Shown: positions 1-7,405, numbered from the stretch's first letter. The stretch is DNA of 26,711 nucleotides from an uncultured Eubacteriales bacterium (GCA_900544525.1 UQVN01000013.1:1-26711); one strand, 5' to 3'. The notes: generated from the sequence alone by a model not told the origin. Program-made: numbers and translations.

Positions 1-47
1 ATGTAATAAATTAAAAAACAAGTTTATTTATGAGAGAGGAGAATATT

Positions 48-1133
48 ATGAAGACAGTGGCATTTGTGAATATTAAGGGAGGAGTTGCTAAAACAGCTAG
101 TGTTACTTCCGTGGCACATATTTTAGCAACACAGTATAATAAAAGAGTTTTAATGATAGACCTTGATCCACAGGCAAATACAACGGCACGTTTCAGCAAC
201 ATCAATGTATATGAAAGATTAGAACGCAAATTACATGGCGACATTAGAAGCATAGATAATTCGATTTCAGATTTATTGTTAAATAGGAATATGGACGTTC
301 ATGATTGTATCCGGAAAACAGTATATCAAAACTTAGATATTATCCCGTCTGATCTGCAATTAGGAGATGTGCAGGACCGGATTAAGGCAGATGTAACCGT
401 ACCACCACAGTTTCGTTTAAAAGGACATATCAAAAAAATAGAAAGCGAATATGATTATTGTATTATAGACTGTGCTCCTTCAGTTTCGATTGCGAATGTG
501 AACGGCTTAGCAGTCTGTGATGAAGCTTACATACCGACAACAACAGATGGAGACAGCTTAGAAGGTGTAGCTTATGCGTTAGATTTAATTCGCACTGTTA
601 AGGATTATAATGATAAATTAGAGATTTCAGGATGTTTTTTTACACGCTGGGAAAATCAAGGAGTGCCCAAAATGGCGTATGAGCTGTTGGAGGAGATGGT
701 TCCGGGAGTGTTGCTGCCATTTAAAATGTATAAATCCAAACTCATTGGAGAGGGTAGTTACCTGAACTTGCCACTTCTTATTGCGGACAAAAAGAAGACA
801 GTTAGCAAATTGACAACGAATTATTTGCATCTGACAGAGTTTATTATGGCAGATAATAAAGAAGAATACTTGAAGCAATATGATGAAGAAAGAAATGTTT
901 ACCTTACCTTAGAACAGATTATAGGAATTGAGCAAACAGAGTCAGAGGCGGAACAAGAATTGCAGGAAGATATAAAGAAGAATGGTATTTGTGAACCGAT
1001 AACAGTGGTAAAACAAGGGAAAGAATATTTACTTGTAGACGGAAAGAAAAGATGTAAAGTGCAGGAAAAACTGATTTCTGATGGCATTTGGGATAAATAT
1101 AGACCAATTCCAGCAAAAATAGCTGAAAGATAA
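48..1133 (+). CDS. parA: ParA-family partition ATPase with a C-terminal ParB-like domain
   Basis: 361 aa. Residues 1-266 are a ParA/Soj/MinD-type ATPase: deviant Walker A KGGVAKT at 10-16, LMIDLDPQANTT at about 35-46 and the Walker B-like YDYCIIDCAPS at about 135-145. ParA proteins bind DNA non-specifically and move ParB-bound plasmid copies apart. Residues about 290-361 look like the N-terminal ParB/Srx fold: a helix ending in IKKNG, then EPITVVKQGKEYLLVDGKKR, where DGKKR sits where ParB has GERR. A ParA carrying such a tail is unusual. The ATG at 48 is chosen because GAGAGGAG lies 6 nt upstream; the in-frame ATG at 30 has no site. parB follows 15 nt after the stop. The operon promoter lies before the window. 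ATPase call is firm; the tail is inferred from motif order. Confidence 0.9.
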   Translation: MKTVAFVNIKGGVAKTASVTSVAHILATQYNKRVLMIDLDPQANTTARFSNINVYERLERKLHGDIRSIDNSISDLLLNRNMDVHDCIRKTVYQNLDIIPSDLQLGDVQDRIKADVTVPPQFRLKGHIKKIESEYDYCIIDCAPSVSIANVNGLAVCDEAYIPTTTDGDSLEGVAYALDLIRTVKDYNDKLEISGCFFTRWENQGVPKMAYELLEEMVPGVLLPFKMYKSKLIGEGSYLNLPLLIADKKKTVSKLTTNYLHLTEFIMADNKEEYLKQYDEERNVYLTLEQIIGIEQTESEAEQELQEDIKKNGICEPITVVKQGKEYLLVDGKKRCKVQEKLISDGIWDKYRPIPAKIAER

Positions 1134-1148
1134 GAGAGGAAGATATAA

Positions 1149-2195
1149 ATGGCTAAATTAAATGTAGACGCTTTAAGAAAAGGAATGGGAAGACAGTTTA
1201 ATAATCAACAGTCTATTTATGGAAATAAAGGAAATGATAATTCCACAATTAAGGTTGGCAGTGGGCTTATGGAAGCTATGAATATGAAATCTGCTGAAAT
1301 GGAAGAAATTCAGGTTACTCACGATCAAATACATACGACAGATAAAAACGATTGGAGTATGAAAGAGGAAGAAATAAAAGAGCTCGCAGAGCTTATTAGA
1401 GATGTAGGTATATTAAATCCTCCGATTTTGAAAAAAGTAGGAGATAAGGATTATGAAATTGTTGCCGGTGAGAGAAGATATCGTGCTATGGGATATTTAA
1501 TTCAAGAAGGTATTTGGTCTTCAGATAGAAAAATAAAAGTACATATATTTAATCCGAATTTGATTACGTTGCCACTTACAGATGAAGAAAAAGAAGATTA
1601 TGTACGCCTTGCGGAAAACTCAGGACAAAGAAATAAGACAGATGGAGACTTACTGTTACAAATGCGTGGGTATCAATCCATTTACACCTCTTTGCGTGAA
1701 AAAGGAGAACTTACTGGTATAAAAACAAGAATGCTTTTAGCAGCGGATATGAAGATTTCACCATCAAAAGTAGCACAGCTTCAAAAAGTTGAAAATCGAG
1801 GTTCAGAAGCTTTAGTACAAGCACTTTTAGACGATCAGGTTACAGTATCGACGGCTCAGAAAATTGCCGATATGCCGGAAAAAGAACAGGAAGAATTTAT
1901 TACTGAGGTTTCTACAAAAAAAGAACCGGGTGAGAAAATTGAAAGAATTGATATTTTAAAATTCCAAAATGAAAAAGATAGTAAAGCTTTAACCGGAAAG
2001 CCGACGGTAGAAGAAAACTCAGAAAATACAGAGGAAGAAGAAAAACCAGAAGGTATTTTAATATCAGGAAAGAAATTTCGTAAAGATATTAACGTTATCA
2101 TGAAGAAATTAAAAGAAAAGGATATATATCTTCAAGAAGAAGATTATGAAATTTATCTGAGAAGTATAGAAAAACTGAAAAAGATATTAGAATAG
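1149..2195 (+). CDS. parB: ParB partition protein
   Basis: 348 aa. Centromere-binding partner of ParA. A basic N-terminus (LRKGMGRQ) is followed by the ParB/Srx domain: ELAELIRDVGILNPPIL at about 78-94 and the CTP-binding motif GERRYRA at 107-113. A helix-turn-helix lies near 196-216 (LAADMKISPSKVAQL). The C-terminus is charged and lysine/glutamate rich, suited to dimerisation. GAGAGGAA lies about 8 nt before the ATG. It is co-transcribed with the upstream ParA, whose C-terminal tail resembles the domain at about 75-135 of this protein. I did not find a clear parS; the 32-bp-spaced repeats at 9419-9530 are one candidate binding site, but a replication role is equally possible. Confidence 0.92.
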   Translation: MAKLNVDALRKGMGRQFNNQQSIYGNKGNDNSTIKVGSGLMEAMNMKSAEMEEIQVTHDQIHTTDKNDWSMKEEEIKELAELIRDVGILNPPILKKVGDKDYEIVAGERRYRAMGYLIQEGIWSSDRKIKVHIFNPNLITLPLTDEEKEDYVRLAENSGQRNKTDGDLLLQMRGYQSIYTSLREKGELTGIKTRMLLAADMKISPSKVAQLQKVENRGSEALVQALLDDQVTVSTAQKIADMPEKEQEEFITEVSTKKEPGEKIERIDILKFQNEKDSKALTGKPTVEENSENTEEEEKPEGILISGKKFRKDINVIMKKLKEKDIYLQEEDYEIYLRSIEKLKKILE

Positions 2196-2233
2196 ATGTG
2201 CTTTATGAGAACCGTAGACTTTGAGGAAAAATA

Positions 2234-2764
2234 ATGAGATTGGGAATGGAAGGAAAAATAAGACGGGTAGAAGTGAAACAACTTTCTGAAGATACCACAG
2301 AATGGTATTACGGAATACTTCGAGCAACAAAAAATAGAGACAAATATTACAATAGGATACAATGGGTAATTTTGGGAATGATGCTCAGTGTTATTTTACT
2401 GCTATTCATAGTAAAAGGAAATGTAATGCTTATTACTACTACATGGATGGTTTTTTACTGTTTGTATAGGTTTAGCGCACTGGCTTTAAAACGGCGTGCA
2501 ATAGATGGTTACGCATCTTTAATGCAATATAAGACACAGTATAATTTTTGTGGTGTGGTAGTGGTTGAAGCTTATCCTTGGATATGGGGAATGTATCCTG
2601 AAGCAGTTGTTACGTTTGAATTTGAAGACGAGATGAATAAAAAATATTATACGAATATTAGAGTTCGAAGAAAACGTGACAAGAAGGTAGAAGCGCCGAC
2701 CTTATGTGTTTGGGATATGACATTATATTTAACGCATCAAATGGAAAAAGAAATTTTATGGTAG
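2234..2764 (+). CDS. Small membrane protein, unknown function
   Basis: 176 aa. Not recognised. Two adjacent hydrophobic segments at about residues 38-56 (VILGMMLSVILLLFIV) and 60-80 (MLITTTWMVFYCLYRFSAL) suggest a membrane hairpin, followed by a soluble C-terminal part of about 95 residues rich in aromatic and basic residues. AGGAAAA precedes the ATG. It follows parB by 38 nt and is followed 7 nt later by the next gene, so it belongs to the partition operon. No enzymatic motif is visible. Confidence 0.75.
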   Translation: MRLGMEGKIRRVEVKQLSEDTTEWYYGILRATKNRDKYYNRIQWVILGMMLSVILLLFIVKGNVMLITTTWMVFYCLYRFSALALKRRAIDGYASLMQYKTQYNFCGVVVVEAYPWIWGMYPEAVVTFEFEDEMNKKYYTNIRVRRKRDKKVEAPTLCVWDMTLYLTHQMEKEILW

Positions 2765-2771
2765 GAGCGGG

Positions 2772-3119
2772 ATGGAGATGAATACACGAACAACGTTTTC
2801 CATTACTGCAAAATTAGCAGAAATGGAGAATAAAATTTTAGATGAAACGGGACTTTCAAGAGCAGCGTATCATAGGAAAGCTATTCAGAAATATTTAGAT
2901 CAAGAAAACCCAAGTATTAACGAGAGGTTATTGATACGACAAAAAAGTAATCCGGAATATGTTCGCAAATCGGTAATAGAGCCGGTTTATCTATCGCTAG
3001 AGGATAGAGAAGCATTAGAAAAGATTGCTAAGAATTATAAGACAAGTATAGGAACGGTATTTTTGGAAGCGATGTTGGAATATACAGTTCTTCAGGCGGA
3101 ATTATTAGGGCTGTCTTAA
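2772..3119 (+). CDS. Probable tandem ribbon-helix-helix DNA-binding protein
   Basis: 115 aa. Two segments each show the ribbon-helix-helix pattern, a short strand followed by two helices: TTFSITAKLAEMENKILDETGLSRAAYHRKAIQKYL at about 6-43 (read in two parts: strand TTFSITA, helices from KLAEM) and VYLSLEDREALEKIAKNYK onward at about 72-105. RHH proteins normally dimerise to form one site, so two motifs in one chain would make a pseudo-dimer. Such proteins act as repressors or relaxosome/partition accessory factors on plasmids. The start could be 2772 or the ATG at 2778; AGGAG at 2763-2767 is 4 or 10 nt away, which slightly favours 2778. The domain call is from hydrophobic pattern only. Confidence 0.7.
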   Translation: MEMNTRTTFSITAKLAEMENKILDETGLSRAAYHRKAIQKYLDQENPSINERLLIRQKSNPEYVRKSVIEPVYLSLEDREALEKIAKNYKTSIGTVFLEAMLEYTVLQAELLGLS

Positions 3120-3168
3120 AAGAAACTGAATGTTGGAATTTACTGCATCCAAAAGGAGGAAAGAGAGA

Positions 3169-3771
3169 ATGTATAACAACACTAAGAGAGAGCTTCAATT
3201 TCTTTTCCGGACTCTAAATGAGAATGTTTTCTATAATCAATTTTTGACACCCCAAATTTATATAAGCGTTAATACAAGGTGTAAAAATTGGTCGTGTAAT
3301 CCTTTTGGAAATAAGGGGCAGTATATGATTACAGTACATGAGGAAAAACTGGAAGATGATTTTGAAACTATCGTCATGAATATGTTACATCAAATGATAC
3401 ATATCTTTTGTTTTGAGCATGGACTGAAAGATACTTCACGCAACATGAGATATCATAATAAGATTTTTTATCAGGAGGGAATGAAACGAGGACTTCTTTT
3501 TTCATTTGAACCTACAAAAGGATATATAACAAAAGGTATAGGAGAGGAAATAAAAATACTTTTTCAAAAAGAGTTGCAGCAAGAGGAACGTGTGAAAGAG
3601 GCGGTAAAGAAAGATAGAGTAATAAGAAGAACAGAAGAAAAAAATAAGCCAATTCGACCATTTCCTGTTAAGATGAAATGTCCTGTTTGTGGAATGAAAG
3701 CTAGGGCAAAAAAAACGGGTTCTTTGATATGTGGAAAATGCAATGTATATATGTATCCTGATAATATTTAA
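3169..3771 (+). CDS. SprT-like zinc protein with altered HExxH (HQMIH) and C-terminal zinc ribbon
   Basis: 200 aa. The pattern MLHQMIH at 72-78, DTSR at 88-91 and YHNKIF at 95-100 matches SprT-like/ICE-associated metalloprotease-like proteins, where HExxH plus a later His bind zinc. Here the catalytic Glu is Gln, so peptidase activity is doubtful although zinc binding could remain. A zinc ribbon closes the protein: CPVC at 171-174 and CGKC at 188-191. The start at 3169 is preceded by AGGAGG with 9-nt spacing; the upstream in-frame ATG at 3130 lacks a site. It is the last gene of the operon, followed by a strong terminator. Role on the element is unknown. Confidence 0.8.
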   Translation: MYNNTKRELQFLFRTLNENVFYNQFLTPQIYISVNTRCKNWSCNPFGNKGQYMITVHEEKLEDDFETIVMNMLHQMIHIFCFEHGLKDTSRNMRYHNKIFYQEGMKRGLLFSFEPTKGYITKGIGEEIKILFQKELQQEERVKEAVKKDRVIRRTEEKNKPIRPFPVKMKCPVCGMKARAKKTGSLICGKCNVYMYPDNI

Positions 3772-3779
3772 TGTTTTAT

Positions 3780-3815
3780 AAAAGGTCATAGTGCAGGCTG
3801 CGCTATGACCTTTTA
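3780..3815 (+). terminator. Intrinsic terminator of the par operon
   Basis: AAAAGGTCATAG pairs perfectly with CTATGACCTTTT (12 bp, 11-nt loop), 8 nt after the SprT-like gene. The A/T ends make it bidirectional. Confidence 0.9.
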
Positions 3816-3895
3816 TGATTTCCAGAAAACTCCGTTTCCGGAGCTGTATTTGATTATCAAAAAATATATTAACATACAAAGGCAGGGAACAGAAC

Positions 3896-4486
3896 GTGAA
3901 TTATGGATATGCGAGAGTATCTTCAAAATCTCAGAATGAAGACAGACAAATTGTGGACTTGTTAAAACAAAGAATTTTGATTACAAACATCTATTTAGAT
4001 AAGCAGTCAGGAAAGAATTTTGATAGACCACAATATAAAAAGATGTCAAGAAAACTAAAACCCGGCGACACAGTTTTTGTAAAATCAATAGATCGCTTTG
4101 GAAGAAATTATGATGAAGTTATTCAACAGTGGTATTATCTAACGAAAAAAAGGAAGGTTGAGATTGTTGTTTTAGATATGCCGTTATTAGATACAAGAAG
4201 AAGTAAAGATTTATTGGGGGAATTTATTACGGATCTTGTGTTACAAATTCTAAGTTACGTAGCGCAGGCGCAAAGAGAGGATATACGTCAAAGTCAGGCA
4301 GACGGTATACGCTTGGCACAAGAAAAAGGAGTAAAATTCGGAAGACCAAAAGCGATTTCGAAGGAGGAGTTTCAGAGTTTATATACACAAGTAGCGTTAG
4401 GCAAATTGAGTAGGAAAGAAGCTTGTGAGCAGGCAGGGATTTGTTCAGCTACTTTCAGAAGATATGAAAAAGAATATATTGGATAA
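3896..4486 (+). CDS. Serine recombinase of the resolvase/invertase family
   Basis: 196 aa, the usual length of small serine resolvases. The N-terminal catalytic domain begins GYARVSS with the catalytic serine at residue 9, then DRPQYKKM, VKSIDRFGRNYDE (the conserved RFGR region) and the long E-helix AQAQREDIRQSQADGIRLA. The C-terminal GRPKAISKEEF and RKEACEQAGICSATFRRY form a helix-turn-helix DNA-binding domain. Such enzymes resolve plasmid multimers or transposition cointegrates by double-strand exchange at res sites. The start is GTG with a weak AGGGA site about 8 nt upstream. It is followed by a short hairpin and then a second, different recombinase. Confidence 0.92.
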   Translation: MNYGYARVSSKSQNEDRQIVDLLKQRILITNIYLDKQSGKNFDRPQYKKMSRKLKPGDTVFVKSIDRFGRNYDEVIQQWYYLTKKRKVEIVVLDMPLLDTRRSKDLLGEFITDLVLQILSYVAQAQREDIRQSQADGIRLAQEKGVKFGRPKAISKEEFQSLYTQVALGKLSRKEACEQAGICSATFRRYEKEYIG

Positions 4487-4500
4487 TATGAAATTGAAGT

Positions 4501-4529
4501 AAGGTGCTATTTGTAGCACCTTACTTTTG
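4501..4529 (+). terminator. Hairpin terminator after the first recombinase (GGTGCTA hairpin, copy 1)
   Basis: AAGGTGCTA-TTTG-TAGCACCTT is a 9-bp perfect stem followed by ACTTTTGA. The inner 18 bases GGTGCTATTTGTAGCACC recur at 8360-8377 and, reverse-complemented, at 14175-14192. Confidence 0.7.
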
Positions 4530-4534
4530 AACTT

Positions 4535-4625
4535 TAAAAAGTATTAAAATAAACCTTTGTTAAAAAGTATTAAAAATATTGATTTTTGAGCTGCATCGTG
4601 ATATAAAAAAAGTATCAAAATAAAC
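4535..4625 (+). repeat. Three AAAAAGTAT(T/C)AAAA direct repeats, possible operator or res-like site
   Basis: Copies at 4535-4554, 4561-4580 and 4606-4625, with the central G at 4541, 4567 and 4612. They sit immediately upstream of the second recombinase gene. Copy 2 abuts the -35 and copy 3 overlaps the end of the -10 of the promoter at 4579-4607, as expected for autoregulation. Three binding subsites upstream of a resolvase gene is also the layout of a res site. Confidence 0.55.
4579..4607 (+). promoter_or_regulatory. Promoter of the second recombinase
   Basis: TTGATT (4579-4584), 17-bp spacer, TATAAA (4602-4607). Start of transcription is expected near 4614, inside the third direct repeat. 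Confidence 0.55.
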
Positions 4626-4648
4626 TAGAGTTTAAATGGAGATATTTT

Positions 4649-5353
4649 ATGGAGCATATATATGGATATGTAAGAGTCAGTACCACAAAGCAGAAAGTAG
4701 AAAGGCAGATTGCGAATATTAAAAAGCGGTATCCTACTGCTATAATTTTTTCAGAGAAATATACCGGTACGACTATGGATCGACCAGTTTGGAATAAATT
4801 GATTAAAGGACTGAAACCAACAGACACGATAGTATTTGATGAAGTAAGCAGAATGAGCAGGACAGCAGAAGAAGGGTTTGAGTGTTACATTGACTTATTC
4901 TATAAAGACATAAATCTTGTATTCCTGAAGGAAGAACACTTAAATACAGATGTGTTTAAAAAAGCATTACGCAGCAATATACAATTAACTGGTACAGATG
5001 TAGATATTATTTTGGAAGCGGTAGACAAATATTTAATGATTGTGGCAAAGAAACAGATAGAAATTGCGTTTCAAAATGCAGAACAGGAAGTAGAGTATTT
5101 GCATACAAGAATTAAAGAGGGTATTGTTCGGGCACAGATGGATGGCGTACAAATTGGCAGGGCGAAAGGCTGCACAGTAGAAACGAAAAAATCCATAGAA
5201 ATGAAGGATAAAATAATAAAAATGTCTAAAAGCTTTGAGGGGAATTTGAAGGATAAGGAGGTAATCGCTATATTGGGTATTGCCAGAAATACGTTTTATA
5301 AATATAAAACACAGATAAAAGCTGATCTGTGTTTTGAAACAAAAATATCTTGA
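4649..5353 (+). CDS. Serine recombinase (resolvase/invertase family), second paralogue
   Basis: 234 aa. The catalytic domain starts YGYVRVSTTKQ with the catalytic serine at residue 11, followed by TGTTMDRPVWNKLI and DTIVFDEVSRMSRTAEEG, the equivalent of the DRFGR active-site region. It is longer than the first recombinase because of an insert at about 95-140 (LKEEHLNTDVFKKALRSN and following) before the long helix HTRIKEGIVRAQMDG. The C-terminus IGRAKGCTVETK then VIAILGIARNTFYKYK is the helix-turn-helix domain. GGAG lies 8 nt before the ATG. It differs too much from its neighbour to be a recent duplication, so two site-specific systems are likely. Confidence 0.9.
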   Translation: MEHIYGYVRVSTTKQKVERQIANIKKRYPTAIIFSEKYTGTTMDRPVWNKLIKGLKPTDTIVFDEVSRMSRTAEEGFECYIDLFYKDINLVFLKEEHLNTDVFKKALRSNIQLTGTDVDIILEAVDKYLMIVAKKQIEIAFQNAEQEVEYLHTRIKEGIVRAQMDGVQIGRAKGCTVETKKSIEMKDKIIKMSKSFEGNLKDKEVIAILGIARNTFYKYKTQIKADLCFETKIS

Positions 5354-5414
5354 AAATAGGCTCTATAATTTTTCGTGAACATATCTTGCTATTTTTTTTT
5401 AGACTGTGATATTC

Positions 5415-5512
5415 TATAATCACAAAGAGGGTTACCGGTAGTATGGTTGGTCTCAGAATAATTATGTAAAAAAAGTAATCGCAAGTTTTCCAGGACCGGC
5501 GATTACTTTTTT
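5415..5512 (+). ncRNA. Putative antisense RNA of a decayed type I toxin-antitoxin-like unit
   Basis: TATAAT at 5415-5420 (the -35 is only a T-run) would start a transcript near 5427. It ends at a 14-bp perfect terminator: AAAAAAGTAATCGC (5469-5482) with GCGATTACTTTTTT (5499-5512), usable on both strands. A hydrophobic reading frame converges on the same hairpin from the minus strand, which is the Fst/RNAI-RNAII layout. Confidence 0.5.
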
Positions 5513-5571
5513 CTTGAGTTTATAAGCTCAATGATTAGTTTTACAATAATACCAACAATGGTAAATACCAA
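5503..5571 (-). pseudogene. Remnant of a small hydrophobic toxin-like peptide
   Basis: From a TTG at 5571 it reads 22 residues: hydrophobic VFTIVGIIVKLIIELI followed by basic SRKK. There is no ATG; an ATA stands three codons upstream and no ribosome binding site precedes it, because the 5' end overlaps the leader of the plus-strand gene at 5600. It shares the size, hydrophobic core and basic tail of type I toxins but not the YYICKWLD motif of the other units. Probably decayed. Confidence 0.4.
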
Positions 5572-5599
5572 AGTAAGTATGCTTAAAGAGGTGAAATTT

Positions 5600-5935
5600 A
5601 TGAATAGAAGACAAGCAAAGAAAGCATCAAAAAAGGTGATATTTCCAATGGGAGATGAAATGAACCTTTTAACACTTATTCCAGAAGAATATGAGAAAAC
5701 TATGAAAGATTTTTATCATTATGTTCAGAAATATTGTTGCTATAAGCATTACCGAGATAGATACAAAAAAGGAAGGCTACCTTTCGGCTATCATTTTCCA
5801 GTAGGAGAAGGAGTACGAAAACAATTTGAGCAAGTTTTAAATATGGTTGGGGACTATCATGTTGAACCGACTGTTGTTATGCAGAGTTTAGAACAGGTAA
5901 AAAAAAGTTATCCAGTCAAAACAGACGAAAGCTAA
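5600..5935 (+). CDS. Hypothetical protein, basic and aromatic-rich
   Basis: 111 aa, not recognised. The start at 5600 has AAAGAGGTG 6 nt upstream; an in-frame ATG at 5531 would add 23 residues but has no site. The N-terminus is very basic (MNRRQAKKASKK), followed by a charged, tyrosine-rich stretch (EKTMKDFYHYVQKYCCYKHYRDRYKKG). No transmembrane segment or catalytic motif is visible. It lies between the decayed toxin-like unit and the 256-bp duplication, a typical accessory position. Confidence 0.65.
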   Translation: MNRRQAKKASKKVIFPMGDEMNLLTLIPEEYEKTMKDFYHYVQKYCCYKHYRDRYKKGRLPFGYHFPVGEGVRKQFEQVLNMVGDYHVEPTVVMQSLEQVKKSYPVKTDES

Positions 5936-6064
5936 TAAATAAAATAACGTATTTTAGATATAGTAAACTATGCAGTAACAAGTTCCAGAAAATTACCGCA
6001 TGAGAATAATAATAGCGATGGTTTTGGAAATAAGCTGTACTAATTTACGCAGGAACGGGAATAC

Positions 6065-6093
6065 TTGAAATGCCTATTAGAATATGTTATAAT
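6065..6093 (+). promoter_or_regulatory. Promoter of antisense RNA, unit I
   Basis: TTGAAA (6065-6070), 17-bp spacer, TATAAT (6088-6093) with extended TGT before the -10. The duplicate lies at 7180-7208. Confidence 0.8.
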
Positions 6094-6099
6094 GCCAGT

Positions 6100-6169
6100 A
6101 GGCAAAAATGATGAGAGTGTCCAAGATGGCACAACAAAAAACCCCAGAGCCGCAATCTCTGGGGTTTTT
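6100..6169 (+). ncRNA. Antisense RNA (antitoxin), type I unit I
   Basis: About 70 nt, from a start near 6100 to the terminator AACCCCAGAG (6140-6149) / CTCTGGGGTT (6157-6166) with a U-tract. The minus-strand toxin mRNA runs into the same hairpin, so the RNAs overlap at their 3' ends, as in the Fst par locus of pAD1. No plausible ORF lies in this RNA. Confidence 0.7.
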
Positions 6170-6215
6170 CTATTCCGTTTTGGGTGGGTGGATTAAACCC
6201 AAGGCTGGCTACCAA

Positions 6216-6302
6216 CTATTTATCTCCATCCAGCCACTTGCAAATATAATAGGCGATTATACTTGCCGCAATAGAGATATAAAATGATGAGATTATATCC
6301 AA
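6216..6302 (-). CDS. Fst-like type I toxin peptide, unit I
   Basis: 28 aa, starting at TTG 6302 with GGAAGGGGG nine nt upstream and stopping at TAG. It is a single membrane-spanning peptide: MDIISS, a hydrophobic core, then YYICKWLDGDK. Size, one TM helix, W-L-D motif and charged tail match Fst/Ldr-type toxins, which insert in the membrane when the antisense RNA fails to block translation. Its own minus-strand promoter is TTGTTA (6374-6379), 17 bp, TATAAT (6351-6356) with extended TGT. It differs from unit II in its first four codons and uses TTG where unit II has ATG. Confidence 0.7.
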   Translation of the reverse strand: MDIISSFYISIAASIIAYYICKWLDGDK

Positions 6303-6350
6303 GGTGACACACCCCCTTCCTTCTACCTGTCTAGGGGCGGTAGCTTGTTA

Positions 6351-6379
6351 ATTATAACATGAGGGTGAAAAGATAACAA
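6351..6379 (-). promoter_or_regulatory. Promoter of toxin mRNA, unit I
   Basis: Reading the minus strand: TTGTTA, 17-bp spacer, TATAAT with extended TGT. The transcript would start near 6344, run about 200 nt through the toxin and end at the shared terminator at 6140-6166. Confidence 0.7.
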
Positions 6380-6425
6380 TGTGATTTAGAATATAGTGAG
6401 CTGCTTAGAGAACACTTTATAAATA

Positions 6426-6965
6426 TTAAATAATTATATCTTTATCTGGTTTTCCCTCTTGATATATTACTTTTCCAATCTCATCAATGCGTATCTGTAC
6501 CACTCCATCTGGATATAAGACACATTTCGCATGGAAGTGATCCGGCGTTTCAAATTCAATCCATTCTGTTCCAGCATCTTTTTTCAGCTCTGTTTCGCAC
6601 ATATCGTCTAAGCTCATAATAAGACTTTTGTAATACTGATTTATAATATTACCTAATTTTTCTTTTTTTTGCCGGTCAAGAGTTATCTGCAAGCTTCTTT
6701 CGTATGCTTTGCTGTGTGGGATTTCTTCATCTTCATCATCGTCCCAAAAATCATGTTCTCTTTGCAAGATATCAGATGTGTTTTTTGCATCAAATTCTGC
6801 AAAAGCTTTAACTATTTCTGGGTCTTTTGCTCTAAAAGAATATCTATCGCACCACTCACAATCTGCTGGTTCGCCCATGCTTGTCTCATTAATTTTACGA
6901 AATCGCCCATTAGTTTCACAATAATACTCTCCGTAATTGCTTGTGTACAAATGTTTACAGCTCAT
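6426..6965 (-). CDS. Hypothetical protein with N-terminal cysteine cluster
   Basis: 179 aa, not recognised. The first 40 residues hold a likely zinc-binding set: C3, C16, C36 and C39 (the last two as CEWC). The rest is acidic and charged (FWDDDEDEEIPH), then a helical stretch and a C-terminal region with FETPDHFHAKCVLYPDGVVQIRIDEIGKVIYQ that could be beta-rich. The minus-strand site AAGGAGG lies upstream of the ATG. It is the only gene between the two 256-bp direct repeats and reads toward toxin unit I, with no clear terminator in between. No transmembrane segment. Confidence 0.75.
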   Translation of the reverse strand: MSCKHLYTSNYGEYYCETNGRFRKINETSMGEPADCEWCDRYSFRAKDPEIVKAFAEFDAKNTSDILQREHDFWDDDEDEEIPHSKAYERSLQITLDRQKKEKLGNIINQYYKSLIMSLDDMCETELKKDAGTEWIEFETPDHFHAKCVLYPDGVVQIRIDEIGKVIYQEGKPDKDIII

Positions 6966-7149
6966 ACATTACCTTCCTCCTTTTTTATTTCTAAAATATT
7001 TTTAATTTCTAATATTCTACTATATTCATAAATGAAAGTCCATGAAAAACAGAACACCTTTTCTGAAAGAGCTATATTTTTAAATGATGTGATTAGTATT
7101 TACTTGTAAGAGGCGCTATTATTAGACAAGAGAAATACTGTGAAGAAAA

Positions 7150-7405
7150 CTGTACTAATTTATACAGGAATGGGAATACTTGAAATGCCTATTAGAATAT
7201 GTTATAATGCCAGTAGGCAAAAATGATGAGAGTGTCCAAGATGGCACAACAAAAAACCCCAGAGCCGCAATCTCTGGGGTTTTTCTATTCCGTTTTGGGT
7301 GGGTGGATTAAACCCAAGGCTGGCTACCAACTATTTATCTCCATCCAGCCACTTGCAAATATAATAGGCGATTATACTTGCCGCAATAGAGATATAAAAT
7401 GATGA
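7150..7405 (+). repeat. 256-bp direct repeat, copy 2
   Basis: Second copy of 6035-6290 in the same orientation. The intervening 860 bp hold the toxin I leader and promoter and the cysteine-cluster gene. Confidence 0.9.
7180..7284 (+). ncRNA. Antisense RNA (antitoxin) with promoter, type I unit II
   Basis: Promoter TTGAAA (7180-7185), 17 bp, TATAAT (7203-7208) with extended TGT; transcript from about 7215 to the terminator hairpin 7255-7281 plus U-tract. The transcribed part is identical in sequence to the antisense RNA of unit I as far as I can see, so each should act on both toxin mRNAs. Confidence 0.7.

Larger units (their letters stand above)
6035..6290 (+). repeat. 256-bp direct repeat, copy 1
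   Basis: Runs from CTGTAC to AAAATGATGA and is almost identical to 7150-7405, with a constant offset of 1115 bp and only a few differences near the left end (ACGCAGGAACGG versus ATACAGGAATGG). It contains the antisense RNA promoter, terminator and nearly all of the toxin gene; the two copies diverge over the first toxin codons and the toxin promoter. Confidence 0.9.

Noticed and set aside
6669..7031. 120-aa plus-strand ORF opposite the cysteine-cluster gene
   Set aside because: The minus-strand gene has a strong ribosome binding site and balanced protein composition; the plus frame is its shadow.
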